A stretch of 64,000 bases of DNA from Pardosa pseudoannulata (taxonomy: Eukaryota > Arthropoda > Arachnida > Araneae > Lycosidae): positions 63,668,744 through 63,732,743 of the forward strand of contig CM063503.1 in NCBI GenBank assembly GCA_032207245.1. The letters are read 5' to 3'. This document shows positions 1 to 11,148 of the stretch, piece by piece; position 1 is the stretch's first letter, and each line of letters starts with the position of its first letter. Under the pieces are notes generated by a model. The model did no database searches, was not told the DNA's origin, and saw only the letters and a list, made by a program, of their open reading frames with translations. The position numbers were made by a program, and so were the translations under genes.

Positions 1-194
1 GGTTTACGTAAAAAATGCGATGTGAAATGAATTTAAAATTCTTATTCTTTGTGTTTGCAATGCATAAAAATTGACAATATACAATTTTGTTTAGTTATAA
101 TAAAGTTTATTTGTATATTTCCTTCCAATTTTCCTATTTCATACATGTATAATCGGAAAAAATAAAGTCCGGTCATTTGACCGTCTATGATAGA

Positions 195-353
195 AATAGG
201 TATGTATTAAGTGTTGGTATGTTTAGTGTTAAATAGCAACTGTTGAAAAAATAAAAAATAAATGTAATCATTGTTAAAATGATTTCTTCCCAAAGTACCC
301 CAAATTCCCGGGTTTATTCCCACCTCTTCCAAATTCCGGGTTTTTTACATCTC
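195..353. mobile_element. hAT-like element, right terminal fragment
   Basis: The stretch ends in an AAATTCCGGG-T-run-CATCTCTAG terminus. Its reverse complement resembles the left terminus at 29605 (CTAGAG, then a CAAAAAAC..CGG core). The preceding AT-rich part (about 220-285) matches 30655-30710 in the same orientation, so both loci look like one family of non-autonomous hAT-like elements. No transposase or target-site duplication was found. The family name rests on the terminal CTAGAG and poly-A/CCGGG pattern only. Confidence 0.35.
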
Positions 354-1055
354 TAGTTATAGGCCAAAGGGTTATAATTGTCTAAAATGATATTAAACAT
401 TTATCTAGAAATAAATTAAATATCTCCCCAACCTTTTCCTCATTCTTCCAAGATAATTTTTTGGTATGTATTTGCATATACTAGTCTTTTTTCTTTATTT
501 GCATATTTTCGGACATCTATGCCTACTTTCTTTTAGCAGGATGGTGGCTGTTAAAATTGAACTCTTTTACACTTACTCTTTTCCTTTAATATCTAGCGCA
601 GTCTAGCTCAACAACTTTGATTTTATGATTTAATTAGTTTATGATTTTGAATAAATTTCGTAAGCCACGCCGTAAGCAATTTTCGTAAGTCATGATGCTC
701 TTTCGGCCACATTGCCAACACATTTCAGAGTTAAACCTTTGTCAATGTGTAATATACTGGCAATGTTTGCTACTGACATCTCACAAACTTGCAATCTTTC
801 AGTGATAGGACGCTGTGGAAGGGTTGTATTAAAGCTTTAATTACTTATTTGTAATTTGGAGGCAAGCTCTTTTGCCTCCTAGTCATTTAAACATGAACAA
901 ACAAGAGTAAGGTTACTCTTAGATCTCACCAAAAGGAAATTAAAATACAAACAATGAAACAAAATCGTTCAAATTACTAAAATGAAAGATAATAACAACA
1001 AATTATAAGTAAACATACTGAAATTTTTATTATAGGGTATCAATTAGGAGGTCAT
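354..1055. other. AT-rich stretch, no gene seen
   Basis: There is no reading frame of interest on either strand and no recognisable element. This is unassigned intergenic DNA. Confidence 0.6.
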
Positions 1056-1131
1056 TTTGGAGGTTGGTTGGAGAGTCTACCGTTTTGTTATACTAGGGCT
1101 AATGAGAACGAAACCTAGTGCTTAACTCTTT
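1056..1131 (-). repeat. SINE-1 tail fragment
   Basis: It matches the 3' part of SINE-1 in minus orientation: GGTTGG.GAG, then a CTACCGTTTTGTTATAC..GGGCTAATGAGA block and TAGTGCTTAA. This is the tail half of the family seen in full at 5310-5480. The matching middle and head lie 500 bp further on (1633-1740), so the copy may have been split. Confidence 0.5.
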
Positions 1132-1632
1132 AAAAGTCACTTACATAAATGTTTTGAAATTTAATGAAATTAGTTTATAAATATTGCCTATTAACCTTAT
1201 AAATGCAAAATGTATTAAAATTTTTCTTTACAATCCTTAGAAGAGTTTGCATTAGAGGATACCGTAGGATGGATTGAGGACGTTAACTGAAAACACATCC
1301 CCTTGTTCAGAGTGAATATAATATTTTTAATTTATAAAAATTTTAATTATATTGGAAGAACAATAAATAAGTGTCCTTAAAAAGTAAAATAAATAAAAAG
1401 TTTTATAAGTGTTGTTTGAATAGATATTTTTGTTTTAGGGACATAAATGGAAAAAAAATCGAAATACTAATTTTCCAGTTACAGGAAGTTTAAATATATA
1501 TATTTCAAAAGAAAAATGAATTAAATGTGTTACTATAAATGTTCAAAACATAAAATACAGAAAAAACCATTCATATTTCTGAAAAAAATAGAGAAAAAAA
1601 TGTTTAACAGGAGGTTTCGAATACAAACCACT

Positions 1633-1740
1633 GTCCGAGAAAGGGTTAAAGTCGATTCTGTACGACTAATAACATCCATGCCAGCAGTGGGATTCGAACC
1701 CACCAACAAACGCTTTAGCCATTCAGCCATCGTTCGGCTT
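1633..1740 (-). repeat. SINE-1 head and middle fragment (tRNA-derived)
   Basis: Read on the minus strand it has a tRNA-like head with a B box (GGTTCGAATCCCACTGC) followed by the SINE-1 middle block GGCATGGATGTTATTAGTCG. The same order is found at 9740-9780 on the plus strand. Weak cloverleaf potential, decay and multiple dispersed copies argue against a functional tRNA gene. Confidence 0.65.
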
Positions 1741-1765
1741 CGTTATGGAACAGATCCCCAAACCT

Positions 1766-2341
1766 AAGCTACATCATCCTGATTTTCTGCATAATTTTTT
1801 ATTAGTTTTCCTCCTTTATGCTACAAATGTAAGCCCTTTACTCCTTGAAAACCACCAAGGAAGCAACTCCTTCCTCTAAACTGGTACCAGGTGAGAATCC
1901 AAACTCTATGGCGTTCCAGAAAAACTATAAGCTAAAGGATCGATAATCCTTCCTTATTCTAGAAAAAGGAATTAAAGTTCTAATCCCCATCATAGGAATA
2001 ATAATAATGATAACAATAACAAATTTTAAAACTAGTATTCTTGAATGACTGGATTTTAAAATTTCTTGAATCGAAAATACAGGAGAAAAAGAAATAATGT
2101 CTTTAAGGTTTATGGTACTATTTTCTGTAGTAACATAAACCTCTAATAGCAAAAAGCTTCTTTGTAACGAATTTTAATCTGTAGTCGACAGAATCGGGGA
2201 TAATGTCGTCCGCAATTTCTAAAGAACTAGTCAAGAAAATAGATTTATATATAAATGGATATTCTTTTACCAGTGAAATATATTTCCTTTTCCAGAATTC
2301 CTTTTACTTTTCACTGCTATTGTGCTTCAGGTTATTTTATA
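1766..2341. other. No gene seen
   Basis: AT-rich sequence with short open frames on both strands. None shows a recognisable domain, and the frame entering the microsatellite at 2356 is an artefact of the repeat. Confidence 0.5.
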
Positions 2342-2355
2342 TTTCGTTCTGTTTC

Positions 2356-2356
2356 T

Positions 2357-2447
<91 letters not shown>
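2356..2447. repeat. Compound microsatellite (CA)(TA)n(TG)n
   Basis: Uninterrupted TA dinucleotides run from about 2362 to 2416, followed by TG to 2447. The left flank CGTTCTGTTTCTCA recurs as its reverse complement at 2979, beside the second tract, so the two microsatellites form an inverted pair. Confidence 0.95.
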
Positions 2448-2450
<3 letters not shown>

Positions 2451-2783
2451 GAGACGGACTTCTCGATGGTTGGTTGCAGTCATGGCCAAAAAACTGATAC
2501 CGGTTCAGCTAAAGACCTTTATTAAGATAACGTTGAAGGACGGGTTCCTACTTCATCATAGGGACAGGACAAACGGAAGGGTCAGCTAGCATGAAGTTCT
2601 ATGTACAAAACAAGTAACAAATGGGTCAACATCTGTGGGAAAATATCTCTAGAAAAATCTCCGACAGCGTGTATCTCCTTTTTATTTGGGAATTTCCTAA
2701 ATTGTCCGCTAGGGCCATGTAGGCTTATAATTAGTCAGGCCCCTTCTATGAAGGCTTAAACAATATCCCCAGTGGTCAATTTA

Positions 2784-3153
<370 letters not shown>

Positions 3154-3359
3154 AATGATATTTTAATCAAAAATTAATTAACTTAATTATAATTGTGATT
3201 TAAAATATATTTCCGGCGATTCTATTCCTAAAATTGCAAACTTTGGCAAAACTCCTTGGTTTTACCAAACTTGGTTATACCAAACTTACTAACTTCAGCC
3301 AAATGACAAGTAAAAATAGAATTAAACAATTCAATGCATTTTTTTTAATCGGTAGTTTA

Positions 3360-3475
3360 GCGGATCCATGACTTTCCATGACTTTTACTCATTTTACTTG
3401 AAAAATCAAGACTTTCCATGACAAAATTAATCCATTGTCTAAATCCATGATTTTCATTGACTTTCCAGGTGCTCG
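3360..3475. repeat. CCATGACTTT short-motif repeat cluster
   Basis: The motif CCATGACTTT and close variants (TTTCCATGAC, CCATGATTTTC, TTGACTTTCC) recur four to five times within about 110 bp. This style of repeat occurs in subterminal regions of some DNA transposons. No termini were identified, so it is left unclassified. Confidence 0.5.
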
Positions 3476-3528
3476 GAAATCATGCCTGTAACAAGCTGTA
3501 GTGCTTTAAAAGAAAGAAAGAAGAAGAA

Positions 3529-4440
3529 GCATATAGCCCGTCATATGACGGGACCAGTAAAATTTTGGTAACCCTAACTCATCAAAAATCCAATATGGAT
3601 GCCTCTATCCTTTCCAGGTCTTTTGACCACTGCGGAATGTAATTGGTCCAAAGATGTGGGTTTGAAGAAAATTTTCCGAAGCTTGCCGCTGTCCAACAGG
3701 GATACTCGGAAAGCGATGTCAAATAGCGAGGGCTACAGTTATATCCCAAACAGCGAGCGAGCTAGATCATTGATACAGCGATTAGCGAATAGCAATGGGG
3801 CTGTTTGAATACCCCCGATAGTTCCAAACCGTGTGGTTAAGTATGAAAAACAAACTGCAGTCGACACACACGCGAAAAAACTTCTTAATTTTCAAAGCTG
3901 TATAACTTAAAAGCTAGATATTTATTAGTCCGTGAAATAGACTCTTTGAATTTTATGAAAATATTTCTTGTTAATACCGGTGATAAAATGTCATTGCAAC
4001 AAAAATAATCAATGATTAAATTTAACATTATCGCGTGTGTACTTATCTATTATTTAAACCAAATATAAAAGAATATTATTTACGTAATATGTAAGTTCAG
4101 TGATAAAACGTATGAAAATAATGCAGACGATATTTAAATAATTTAAAATAAGAAATGATTAAATGGAACGGTTAAAGGAATGACGTCATAATACTAGAAA
4201 AAAATGTTATTTTTACCTATTTATTTTGCGGCAAATTGATAAATTTAATCGCCTGCTCTTAACGGGGAAATTAAGGCTTGAAATAATGGTGTTAATTGGT
4301 GCAAAAGGAGGGAAGGGGTGGATTTCGAAAGTTGCTAACCCTAACTTATCAAGAATCCAATATGGATGACTCTATCCATTCAAGGTGCAACCGCTTTATA
4401 AATTCGAGGACAGGCAGACAGATGGCTTAGGCTATTATTA
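3529..4440 (+). repeat. Interspersed repeat R1, copy A
   Basis: It begins with GCATATAG and the 16-bp palindrome CCCGTCATATGACGGG (3537-3552) and ends near GGCTTAGGCTATTATTA. It aligns, in inverse orientation and with gaps, with 18342-19186: blocks GATAAAACGTATG.AAA.AATGCAGA, TTTACCTATTTATT, CCTGCTCTTAA and AATCCAATATGGAT. The AATCCAATATGGAT block occurs twice in this copy (about 3590 and 4355). A 69-aa open frame at 3599-3808 lies in a part absent from copy B and has no recognisable domain. Confidence 0.7.
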
Positions 4441-4814
4441 AATAAGTGATGCTAATTATAGAAAGAAAAGGATACAAAATTCTTACTTCCAACTAGAATG
4501 AGTACATTTTATTCTACCTAGAAGTCATTTATACTCGAAAGAATCTCTGGAATCCAGAGATGTTTTATTCATTTGTCTGACCTTAAACATCTGGTAAAGA
4601 ATGCTGAGTAATAGAAAGCACAAATAGGGACAGGAACTGATTAGTGCTGACCAATTTATCACTGATGTCCAGAGTTTGGTAAGTTTATTGGATAGTTTCA
4701 GATGTTTTTATGGATGGCGTTTCAGAATTTGTATTATGTCACGCAGGTAGTAAATTCCATCAATGATTAATTACATTCAGTATTCAGGAAATTTGTCCAT
4801 GAAATCCTAATTTT
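4441..4814. other. No gene seen
   Basis: AT-rich sequence with no convincing frame or repeat match inside the window. Confidence 0.5.
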
Positions 4815-5045
4815 ATAGAAATTTTTAGAATATGTTACACACGTAGTTTGAAGAATTTACAAAATAAAATTACTCGGTTTGCTGTAACGAACAATGCATT
4901 TTACTTTAATTTTATTTAAATACCTAACACTATATTTCGTTATGTATCTTTCCTCATAGAAAAAGTAAAAGTAATTATATTTTCCTTTATTTTCTTTTTC
5001 CCTCAACAACCTAATGGAATTCGATTTGAATGGAGATAAATTGGT
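4815..5045. repeat. Diverged repeat related to 20480-20640
   Basis: It shares an ordered set of blocks with 20480-20640 in the same orientation: AATTTTTAGAATAT, TTTGAAGAATTT, AATGCATTTTA.T.TAATTTT, and ATCTTTCC. It ends in the SINE-1 tail motif GGTTTGGAGCGCTGC. It is an old dispersed copy of the sequence that precedes the tandem array at 20.7 kb. Confidence 0.55.
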
Positions 5046-5244
5046 TAGTTGGTTTGGAGCGCTGCTGGCTTCTTTATTGAACTGTTTTTTTTTTCAAAGA
5101 GATTCAAGTTAACTATACAAATAAAAATATTAAAACCCGATCTTGCCAATTATAATCAGTGTTTTTCATGTCTGTATCCTTGATAATCTCTCATTATCTC
5201 CTATCGACTAGTACTAAGCGCGGGACAGTACATAGATTAAAGAG

Positions 5245-5309
5245 ATAGGTTGGTTTTGAGTGCTACAGTCTACTTTTTTTGTAACACGAAATCTAATTAG
5301 ACCAAACTT
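5245..5309 (-). repeat. SINE-1 tail fragment, first of three in a row
   Basis: The tail motif GAGTGCTACAGTCTAC, T-run and TAACACGAAATCTAATTAGACC match the 3' part of the adjacent fuller copy. The head is missing. Confidence 0.6.
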
Positions 5310-5480
5310 TGGTTTGAAGCGCTACGGTCTACTTTTTTGCAACATGAGGGCTAACGATACCAGAATCTACAGCTTAAAGTCAATTCCGAGCGGCTACGGA
5401 CATCCATTCCACAGTGGGATTTGAACCCACCAACTATGGTTCTGAAGATCAGCGCCCTTAACCATTCGGATATCGACAAC
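5310..5480 (-). repeat. SINE-1, near full-length copy
   Basis: On the minus strand it reads as an A-box-like TCCGAATGGTTAAGGGCGC, a B box GGGTTCAAATCCCACTG, the middle block, then the tail GCAAAAAAGTAGACCGTAGC and GCTTCAAACC. This is the best guide to the family consensus in the window. It lies head-to-tail with partial copies on both sides. Confidence 0.75.
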
Positions 5481-5497
5481 TTCGGATATCAAACCAT

Positions 5498-5608
5498 TTG
5501 GCTAATGGGACTACAACCTTCTGCTTAAATCCAATCCCAAAAGGCTACTAACTTCCATGCTAGAAGAGGGATTCTCACCCACGAACTTCGTCTCTGAAGA
5601 GCAGTCAA
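5498..5608 (-). repeat. SINE-1 partial copy, third of three in a row
   Basis: It has CTGCTTAAATCCAATCCC, GGCTACTAACTTCCATGCTAG and the B-box region GGGATTCTCACCCACGAAC in the same order and strand as the copy at 5310. The tail is shortened. Confidence 0.65.
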
Positions 5609-5904
5609 AAAGATATAAAAATCCCAAATAAAAATAGTTAACATTCAACAGCGCATCCATTAAATCTTGCCAAAAAGTCCACAAATCGCACGATTTTAAA
5701 AAATTTTAAAACACTACCTTTTAAGTTAAAAGTTGCATAAAATTAAAATTTTATCCGAGGCTGCCAAATAGCATATTCCTTATTCCTACTAGTGGGATAT
5801 GTAGTTGGAATAAATAAATAAAATACTATATATTTTTAATATCAGCTATGTATGCATTTAATAGACTCATCTATTCGAAGATAACTACTTTAAACTAATT
5901 CTGT

Positions 5905-6215
5905 CACACGATGAAAGGAAAATCTCCCACTAACAACATAGTTTATTGACGTATTAATACTAAATCCAGAGTAATTTCCTTCTGGAATGGTCATCGAACT
6001 CGTTTAGTATCGACAAAAACGTCATTCAGATTCTTTTCGAGTGAAATGGGTAAGCGAATTGTCCTGTTATTTCGACCTTTTATTTATTTCCTTCGGTTTT
6101 TAAACCGTTATATGCTATCATCTCCTTCCAAAATGGTCATGTCGTATTATTTTCGGTGTATTCGCCTAAATCCGATGGCTCGGGGAATATGACTATAATC
6201 CGCCATTATTTACAT
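5905..6215. repeat. Dispersed copy of the 366-bp array unit (R2)
   Basis: It aligns block by block with the tandem units at 20.7-22.5 kb: GAAAGGAAAATCTC, CACTAACAAC, GAGTGAAATGGGTAAG, TTTTATTTATTT, AAACCGTTATATGCT and CGCCATTATT. It is followed by the SINE-1 tail exactly as each array unit is. Divergence is high, so this is an older single copy. Confidence 0.6.
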
Positions 6216-6332
6216 GTTTGGGTTGGTTTGGAGCACTACGGTCTACTTTTTTGCAATACGTTGGCTAATGAGACCGGGACTTAATGCTTAAAACCGATTC
6301 CGAACAACATTTAGGGACTACTTAAGAATTGG
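6216..6332 (-). repeat. SINE-1 tail and middle fragment
   Basis: GGTTTGGAGCACTACGGTCTAC, a T-run with GCAATACG, GGCTAATGAGACCGGGACTT and AATGCTTAAAACCGATTCCG follow the family order on the minus strand. The head is lost. Confidence 0.65.
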
Positions 6333-6616
6333 GTTCCCCTTGGCAAATTTGGCTAAAATATTGGCGATATTTACTAAAACACAAAGGTAATCCATCCAAA
6401 CATTGTATTTCTTACTTTTTCTGGCGACTTTAATTAATACACAGTGCGCCATCGCAATAGAATTATATACTTTTACCTAATTAAAGAAAACGACTTGGAA
6501 TCCGGACATTTATATTTATGGGCAATTCATCCCATAACAGTTTACAAATGGAACAGCTCCAAATTATTAAAAATCAGCCATAGTGAACCATTAATGGTTT
6601 GTTATATCTAATTATT

Positions 6617-7253
6617 TTAACCCTCTAAGCGGTTCGCACGTACAATTCCGCCAAACCAATGATATCTTCAAAGAGGTTGTCACGTACAATTTTCGACCTC
6701 CAAAAACGTTCCGAAAATGGATGTAATGTACATTTCTGCCAGTGTTTGAGGTAGGAGGGTCAGGTCGATTGCTGAGAAACTGCATCCCTCTTTCACTGAC
6801 ATTTATTGAGGGATGCACCCCTACTCCCTGAGGCACAAAGACGCTCATAGCTTTTCATGGCTTTGTAAATCTCTATTTCGAAGTATTTCGTTTGCGGTAA
6901 CAGATGTATCTCTAATTGCACCACTTAAATATCTTGGATAACTTTCGTAAAAAATATAAAATAAGTCTCTTAAAGAATATTTTTATTTGTACTTTTAGAA
7001 TCCATTATTTCTTATGGGGTGATCTTCGAGACTTGACGAGCTTTATGTGCATTAAAAATTAACAATCTATAATATCTATTTATATATCTATTTATAACCT
7101 GAAGTAAAGGGACAATAACGAGGGTGGGTTTCCCGTATTCCATTTAGTCGACAAATGGTAAAATAAAAAAATCATAGAATCATTGACACAATAAACCTTT
7201 AGCGTAATTTTTGGAGACTTTATTTAATCGGTGGGTTCCACTAGGAGGGTTAA
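6617..7253. mobile_element. piggyBac-like MITE bounded by TTAA
   Basis: The left end reads TTAACCCTC-TAAGCGG and the right end, inverted, TTAACCCTC-CTAGTGG. Both lie in the TTAA target typical of piggyBac-family elements. Near the left end CACGTACAATT is repeated at 6638 and 6693 as a possible subterminal binding repeat. No transposase domain is visible, so it is probably a non-autonomous element of 637 bp. The terminal match is short (about 9 bp with TTAA), so the assignment is tentative. Confidence 0.5.
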
Positions 7254-7404
7254 GCTTTGCGCACTTTTAATATATGAGAAAAGAGTTACACAAGGAAAGT
7301 TAGATGCAAATATCATATAAATTATAATTTAGATGCAGATTGTTTGGACACGGTGAGATCAGAAGAAAAAATTAGGCGACCCTACTTAAACGATTATCGC
7401 CAAG

Positions 7405-7505
7405 TTGGCTGGGGAACCCAGTTCTTTAGTCCAGCCCAACATTTATGCCACAGGGGGATTCAAATCCACGAACTCAGGTACCGAAGATCAGCGCCTCAAC
7501 CCAGG
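7405..7505 (-). repeat. SINE-1 fragment
   Basis: It contains TTTATGCCACAGGGGGATTC, AAATCCACGAACTCAGGTAC and CGAAGATCAGCGC, the B-box half of the family on the minus strand. Confidence 0.6.
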
Positions 7506-8240
7506 GGTGATTCTGATCCAAAAATTTCCGAATTTTCCGGAAATTTGTGTGACTCTGATCCGAAAAATTATAGAAAACAAATTTTTTTCCCGAAATTATT
7601 TTCAAATTTTCGGAAAAAAAAAATGTTTCTGAAAATTAAAAAAAAAATTTGTTTAAACCATCTTTCATTTCAAATAAAAAAATATATTAATGAATTTTGA
7701 AGATAATCAGAAAGTTTTATATCTTTTCTCACCCCTTTTCCTTTTCTTCTGCGTCCAAAATTTTTTCTTCCGAAGAACAGTAATAATATGTTATGTGATT
7801 TTCTTTTAAAAGCAATATGTTAAAATTTAATTTTATATATTAATATAAAAAAATTGAATTTTTGTTGTCTAAATAATCAACACACACAATGATATATGTG
7901 TGTTTGTATTATTTATACAGACCACTCTTATATTTGCAACTCTCTAATAAGGTGATATATATTAGACCATATTAATACATTGATATTTGATAACGGTATA
8001 TTAATTTAGATATTAACCATCTCTTCTTTTAGCATCCAGTAATTAACCTTAATGTAATTTTTTATTTTAAATGAGTAGCCTATATTTTTTTCAGAAAATT
8101 TTGTATGATGTTTAGATTTTTTTTTTTACTTAGAATTACCCATGCCCTAACCATTCGACAATCGTTTGGCAAACTCTCGTTATTTATAGAGGTAATTAGA
8201 GAAGAAATTTAATACTTTGCATGTCAGCTGCTTTTGGAAG
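7506..8240. other. AT-rich stretch with a small SINE-1 remnant
   Basis: No gene seen. Around 7510-7570 there is an imperfect repeat of GATTCTGATCC / GACTCTGATCC with AATTTTCCGGAAATT. At 8144-8165 CCCTAACCATTCGACAATCG matches the SINE-1 head on the minus strand. Confidence 0.45.
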
Positions 8241-8241
8241 A

Positions 8242-8487
8242 AGCTCGGATAGCTTTGATCATCCACTATATACCCCTGATCCTGCTCCCAGCGATTTGCC
8301 CGTTTTCTTGCACTTCAAGAAATTCCTGTTTTCCGGTGACCGTTTTGGCAACGATGAAGAGCTGAAGACGTCTGTCACATGCTGGTTCCATTTTCAGGCG
8401 GCAGAATTCTACGACAGAGGGATACAAAAGTTGATCCCCCAGTACGACAAGTGCCTCAATTCTGGTGGTGATCCTGTTGAAAAATAG
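8242..8487 (+). pseudogene. mariner transposase, C-terminal fragment
   Basis: The open frame gives about 80 residues: FDHPLYTPDPAPSD, FLHFKKFL, ELKTSVTCWF, AAEFYDRGIQKLIPQYDKC and LNSGGDPVEK before the stop. In mariner transposases the SPDLAPSD-type motif carries the last catalytic aspartate (DD34D), and the FYDEGIQKLVPRYDKCLN..G.YVEK end is characteristic. The helix-turn-helix domain and the first two catalytic residues are absent. This is a 5'-truncated, inactive relic, and only the last part of the element (to about 8530) appears to remain. Confidence 0.85.
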
Positions 8488-8553
8488 CTGAAACATTGCT
8501 GTACTTGGTGGCAATAAATATGTTCCTGGAAGTGTGAGTTCTTTTTTTTTCTT

Positions 8554-9493
<940 letters not shown>

Positions 9494-9660
9494 ATAGGGA
9501 AACTTACTTTCTGGATGAGCCTTGTTTTATTATTGCGTGTATTTCTGTTAAGTGAATCCGTGGAATGTGAGTGATCTGTCATGAGTGATAGTAAGAAGAT
9601 TACTAAAAATACATTTATTGAATAGGCAATTTTCATTTACAGAATAATCACAGAAAGTTA

Positions 9661-9858
9661 TGGTTGAACGATGGCTGAATGGTAGAGCGCTGCTCTTACT
9701 GCAGTACCGGAGTTTGTGGGATAATGGTACCGGGGTTCGTGGGTCGCTATTGGCATAGATGTTAGTAGCCGTTAGGAATCAGCTGTAAGCAGTAGGTCTC
9801 GGTACCATTATCCTTCGTAAAAGTTTCAAAAAGAGAAAACCGTAGCTCTCCAATTCAA
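9661..9858 (+). repeat. SINE-1, plus-strand copy with tRNA-like head
   Basis: A-box-like TGGCTGAATGGTAGAGCGC, then GGGTTCGTGGGTCGC as B box, the middle block GGCATAGATGTTAGTAGCCG, GGAATCAGCTGTAAGC, GGTCTCGGTACCATTA and the tail AACCGTAGCTCTCCAA. The ACCGG.GTT.GTGGG region is duplicated inside the head (about 9706-9748), which disrupts the tRNA fold. It is a retroposed SINE rather than a tRNA gene. Confidence 0.75.
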
Positions 9859-10566
9859 AATTAAAAGAAAAAACCAGAAAGTCATAAAAAGTTCCCCCGT
9901 AGAATTTAGCCGACTTCTAAAATGAATATCTCGCGATTACTTTTTCTAGCATTCAGAAATGCTTCCTCTGTTTTAATACACTTCTATTATACCCTGTCTT
10001 CAACAACATTTCTTTTATAGTTCCACATATTACCTTTAACCCATCCACCGGCCACCCTCCCCACCTTTTTCCCTTTCAAAACAGTCACCCTTTTCGTAAA
10101 TTCCAGACGGAACTTACCGTACCATACTAGAGTTGCCGGTTTAAAAGTTGTCAGGCTACTTTTAAATTATTTTCCCTGCAAGGTAAAGGAGTTCCGTTAC
10201 TCAAAATTAGTTTCTTTCATTTATTATCGCTTTGCAATATTTTTTTCCCTCAAAAGTGTGCGATACGAGTTATACGAGTGCGAACGAGAAGGGGTCGACA
10301 GGTCCGTTTTCGAACAGGAATTCGCTGTCGAACCCCCGTTGACGCGTCCGTTCAGTGAGTTAAAAAATAAAATTATATAAAATTATAATTAGTAAAGGGA
10401 TACATTATAATTAGCAAAAGTGTTACACTGAATCAACTAACTCCAGCAGAACTGTAACAACTTGTTCCTTATGGCGCCATTTTATATACTCATGTGTTCA
10501 GTAGTACCATACAGTTCTAAAATATCATGATTATAAAATACGTGAATGCTTCACATATCACAGATG
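9859..10566. other. No gene seen
   Basis: The stretch is mixed, with a less AT-rich part near 10250-10350 (GTCGAACCCCCGTTGACGCG followed by a GTTAA). That part could be one end of another TTAA element, but no partner end was found. Confidence 0.45.
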
Positions 10567-10903
10567 TTATTGCCACGTTGTCAGCAAAGACAAGACATGT
10601 TAAAGAAACAGGATAAAAAACTTATAGTCATTAATTAACTTTTCCTTACTGCGCAACAAAAAATTGAGTACATAAAATTCATATTTAGAGCAGAAATACA
10701 ATAATAACATATTTATAAATTAATAATAAAATATTTAGTACACACATTTAAAGTTTTTAAATGCGTGTTGGAAATTAATTAATTTAGTTAAATTTTTGGG
10801 TCATTTGATATATATATTGAGGTAAAAATTAAAAGCAAGATACTGTTATAGTTTGTATAATTATTATTTTTGACTGACGACAGAACGGTAAATAAATTTA
10901 TGG

Positions 10904-10958
<55 letters not shown>

Positions 10959-11070
10959 AATGTTTATTATAATTACTGATAAATCAATAAAATATATTAT
11001 AGTCACTATAGTACAACAGCCCATTATCTTATTTAGAAATTATAGAAATTATCATTAAGTTCTCCCAATT
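10567..11070. repeat. Tandem duplication, copy A (empty LTR site)
   Basis: It aligns with 11149-12380 over nearly its whole length, for example TTAAAGAAACAGGATAAAAA, GTCATTAATTAACTTTTCC, GGGTCATTTGATATATATAT and GATAAATCAATAAAATATAT. At the place where copy B carries the LTR, this copy reads straight through ATTAT once. It holds (TA)26 at 10905-10956, where copy B has only (TA)5. Confidence 0.85.
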
Positions 11071-11148
11071 TTTTTTATCACATTAATTAATGGAAGTAAA
11101 GGAATCAAACTATCATTTCCACTACCCCCTGGAGGTAGATAGAATTTC

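Noticed and set aside
1676..1740. tRNA gene on the minus strand
   Set aside because: It has a B box, but the acceptor stem and A-box half do not pair well, and SINE-1 body sequence follows, as in other dispersed copies.
10240..10370. Another TTAA MITE end (GTTGACGCG ... GTTAA)
   Set aside because: Only one possible end; no inverted partner found nearby.
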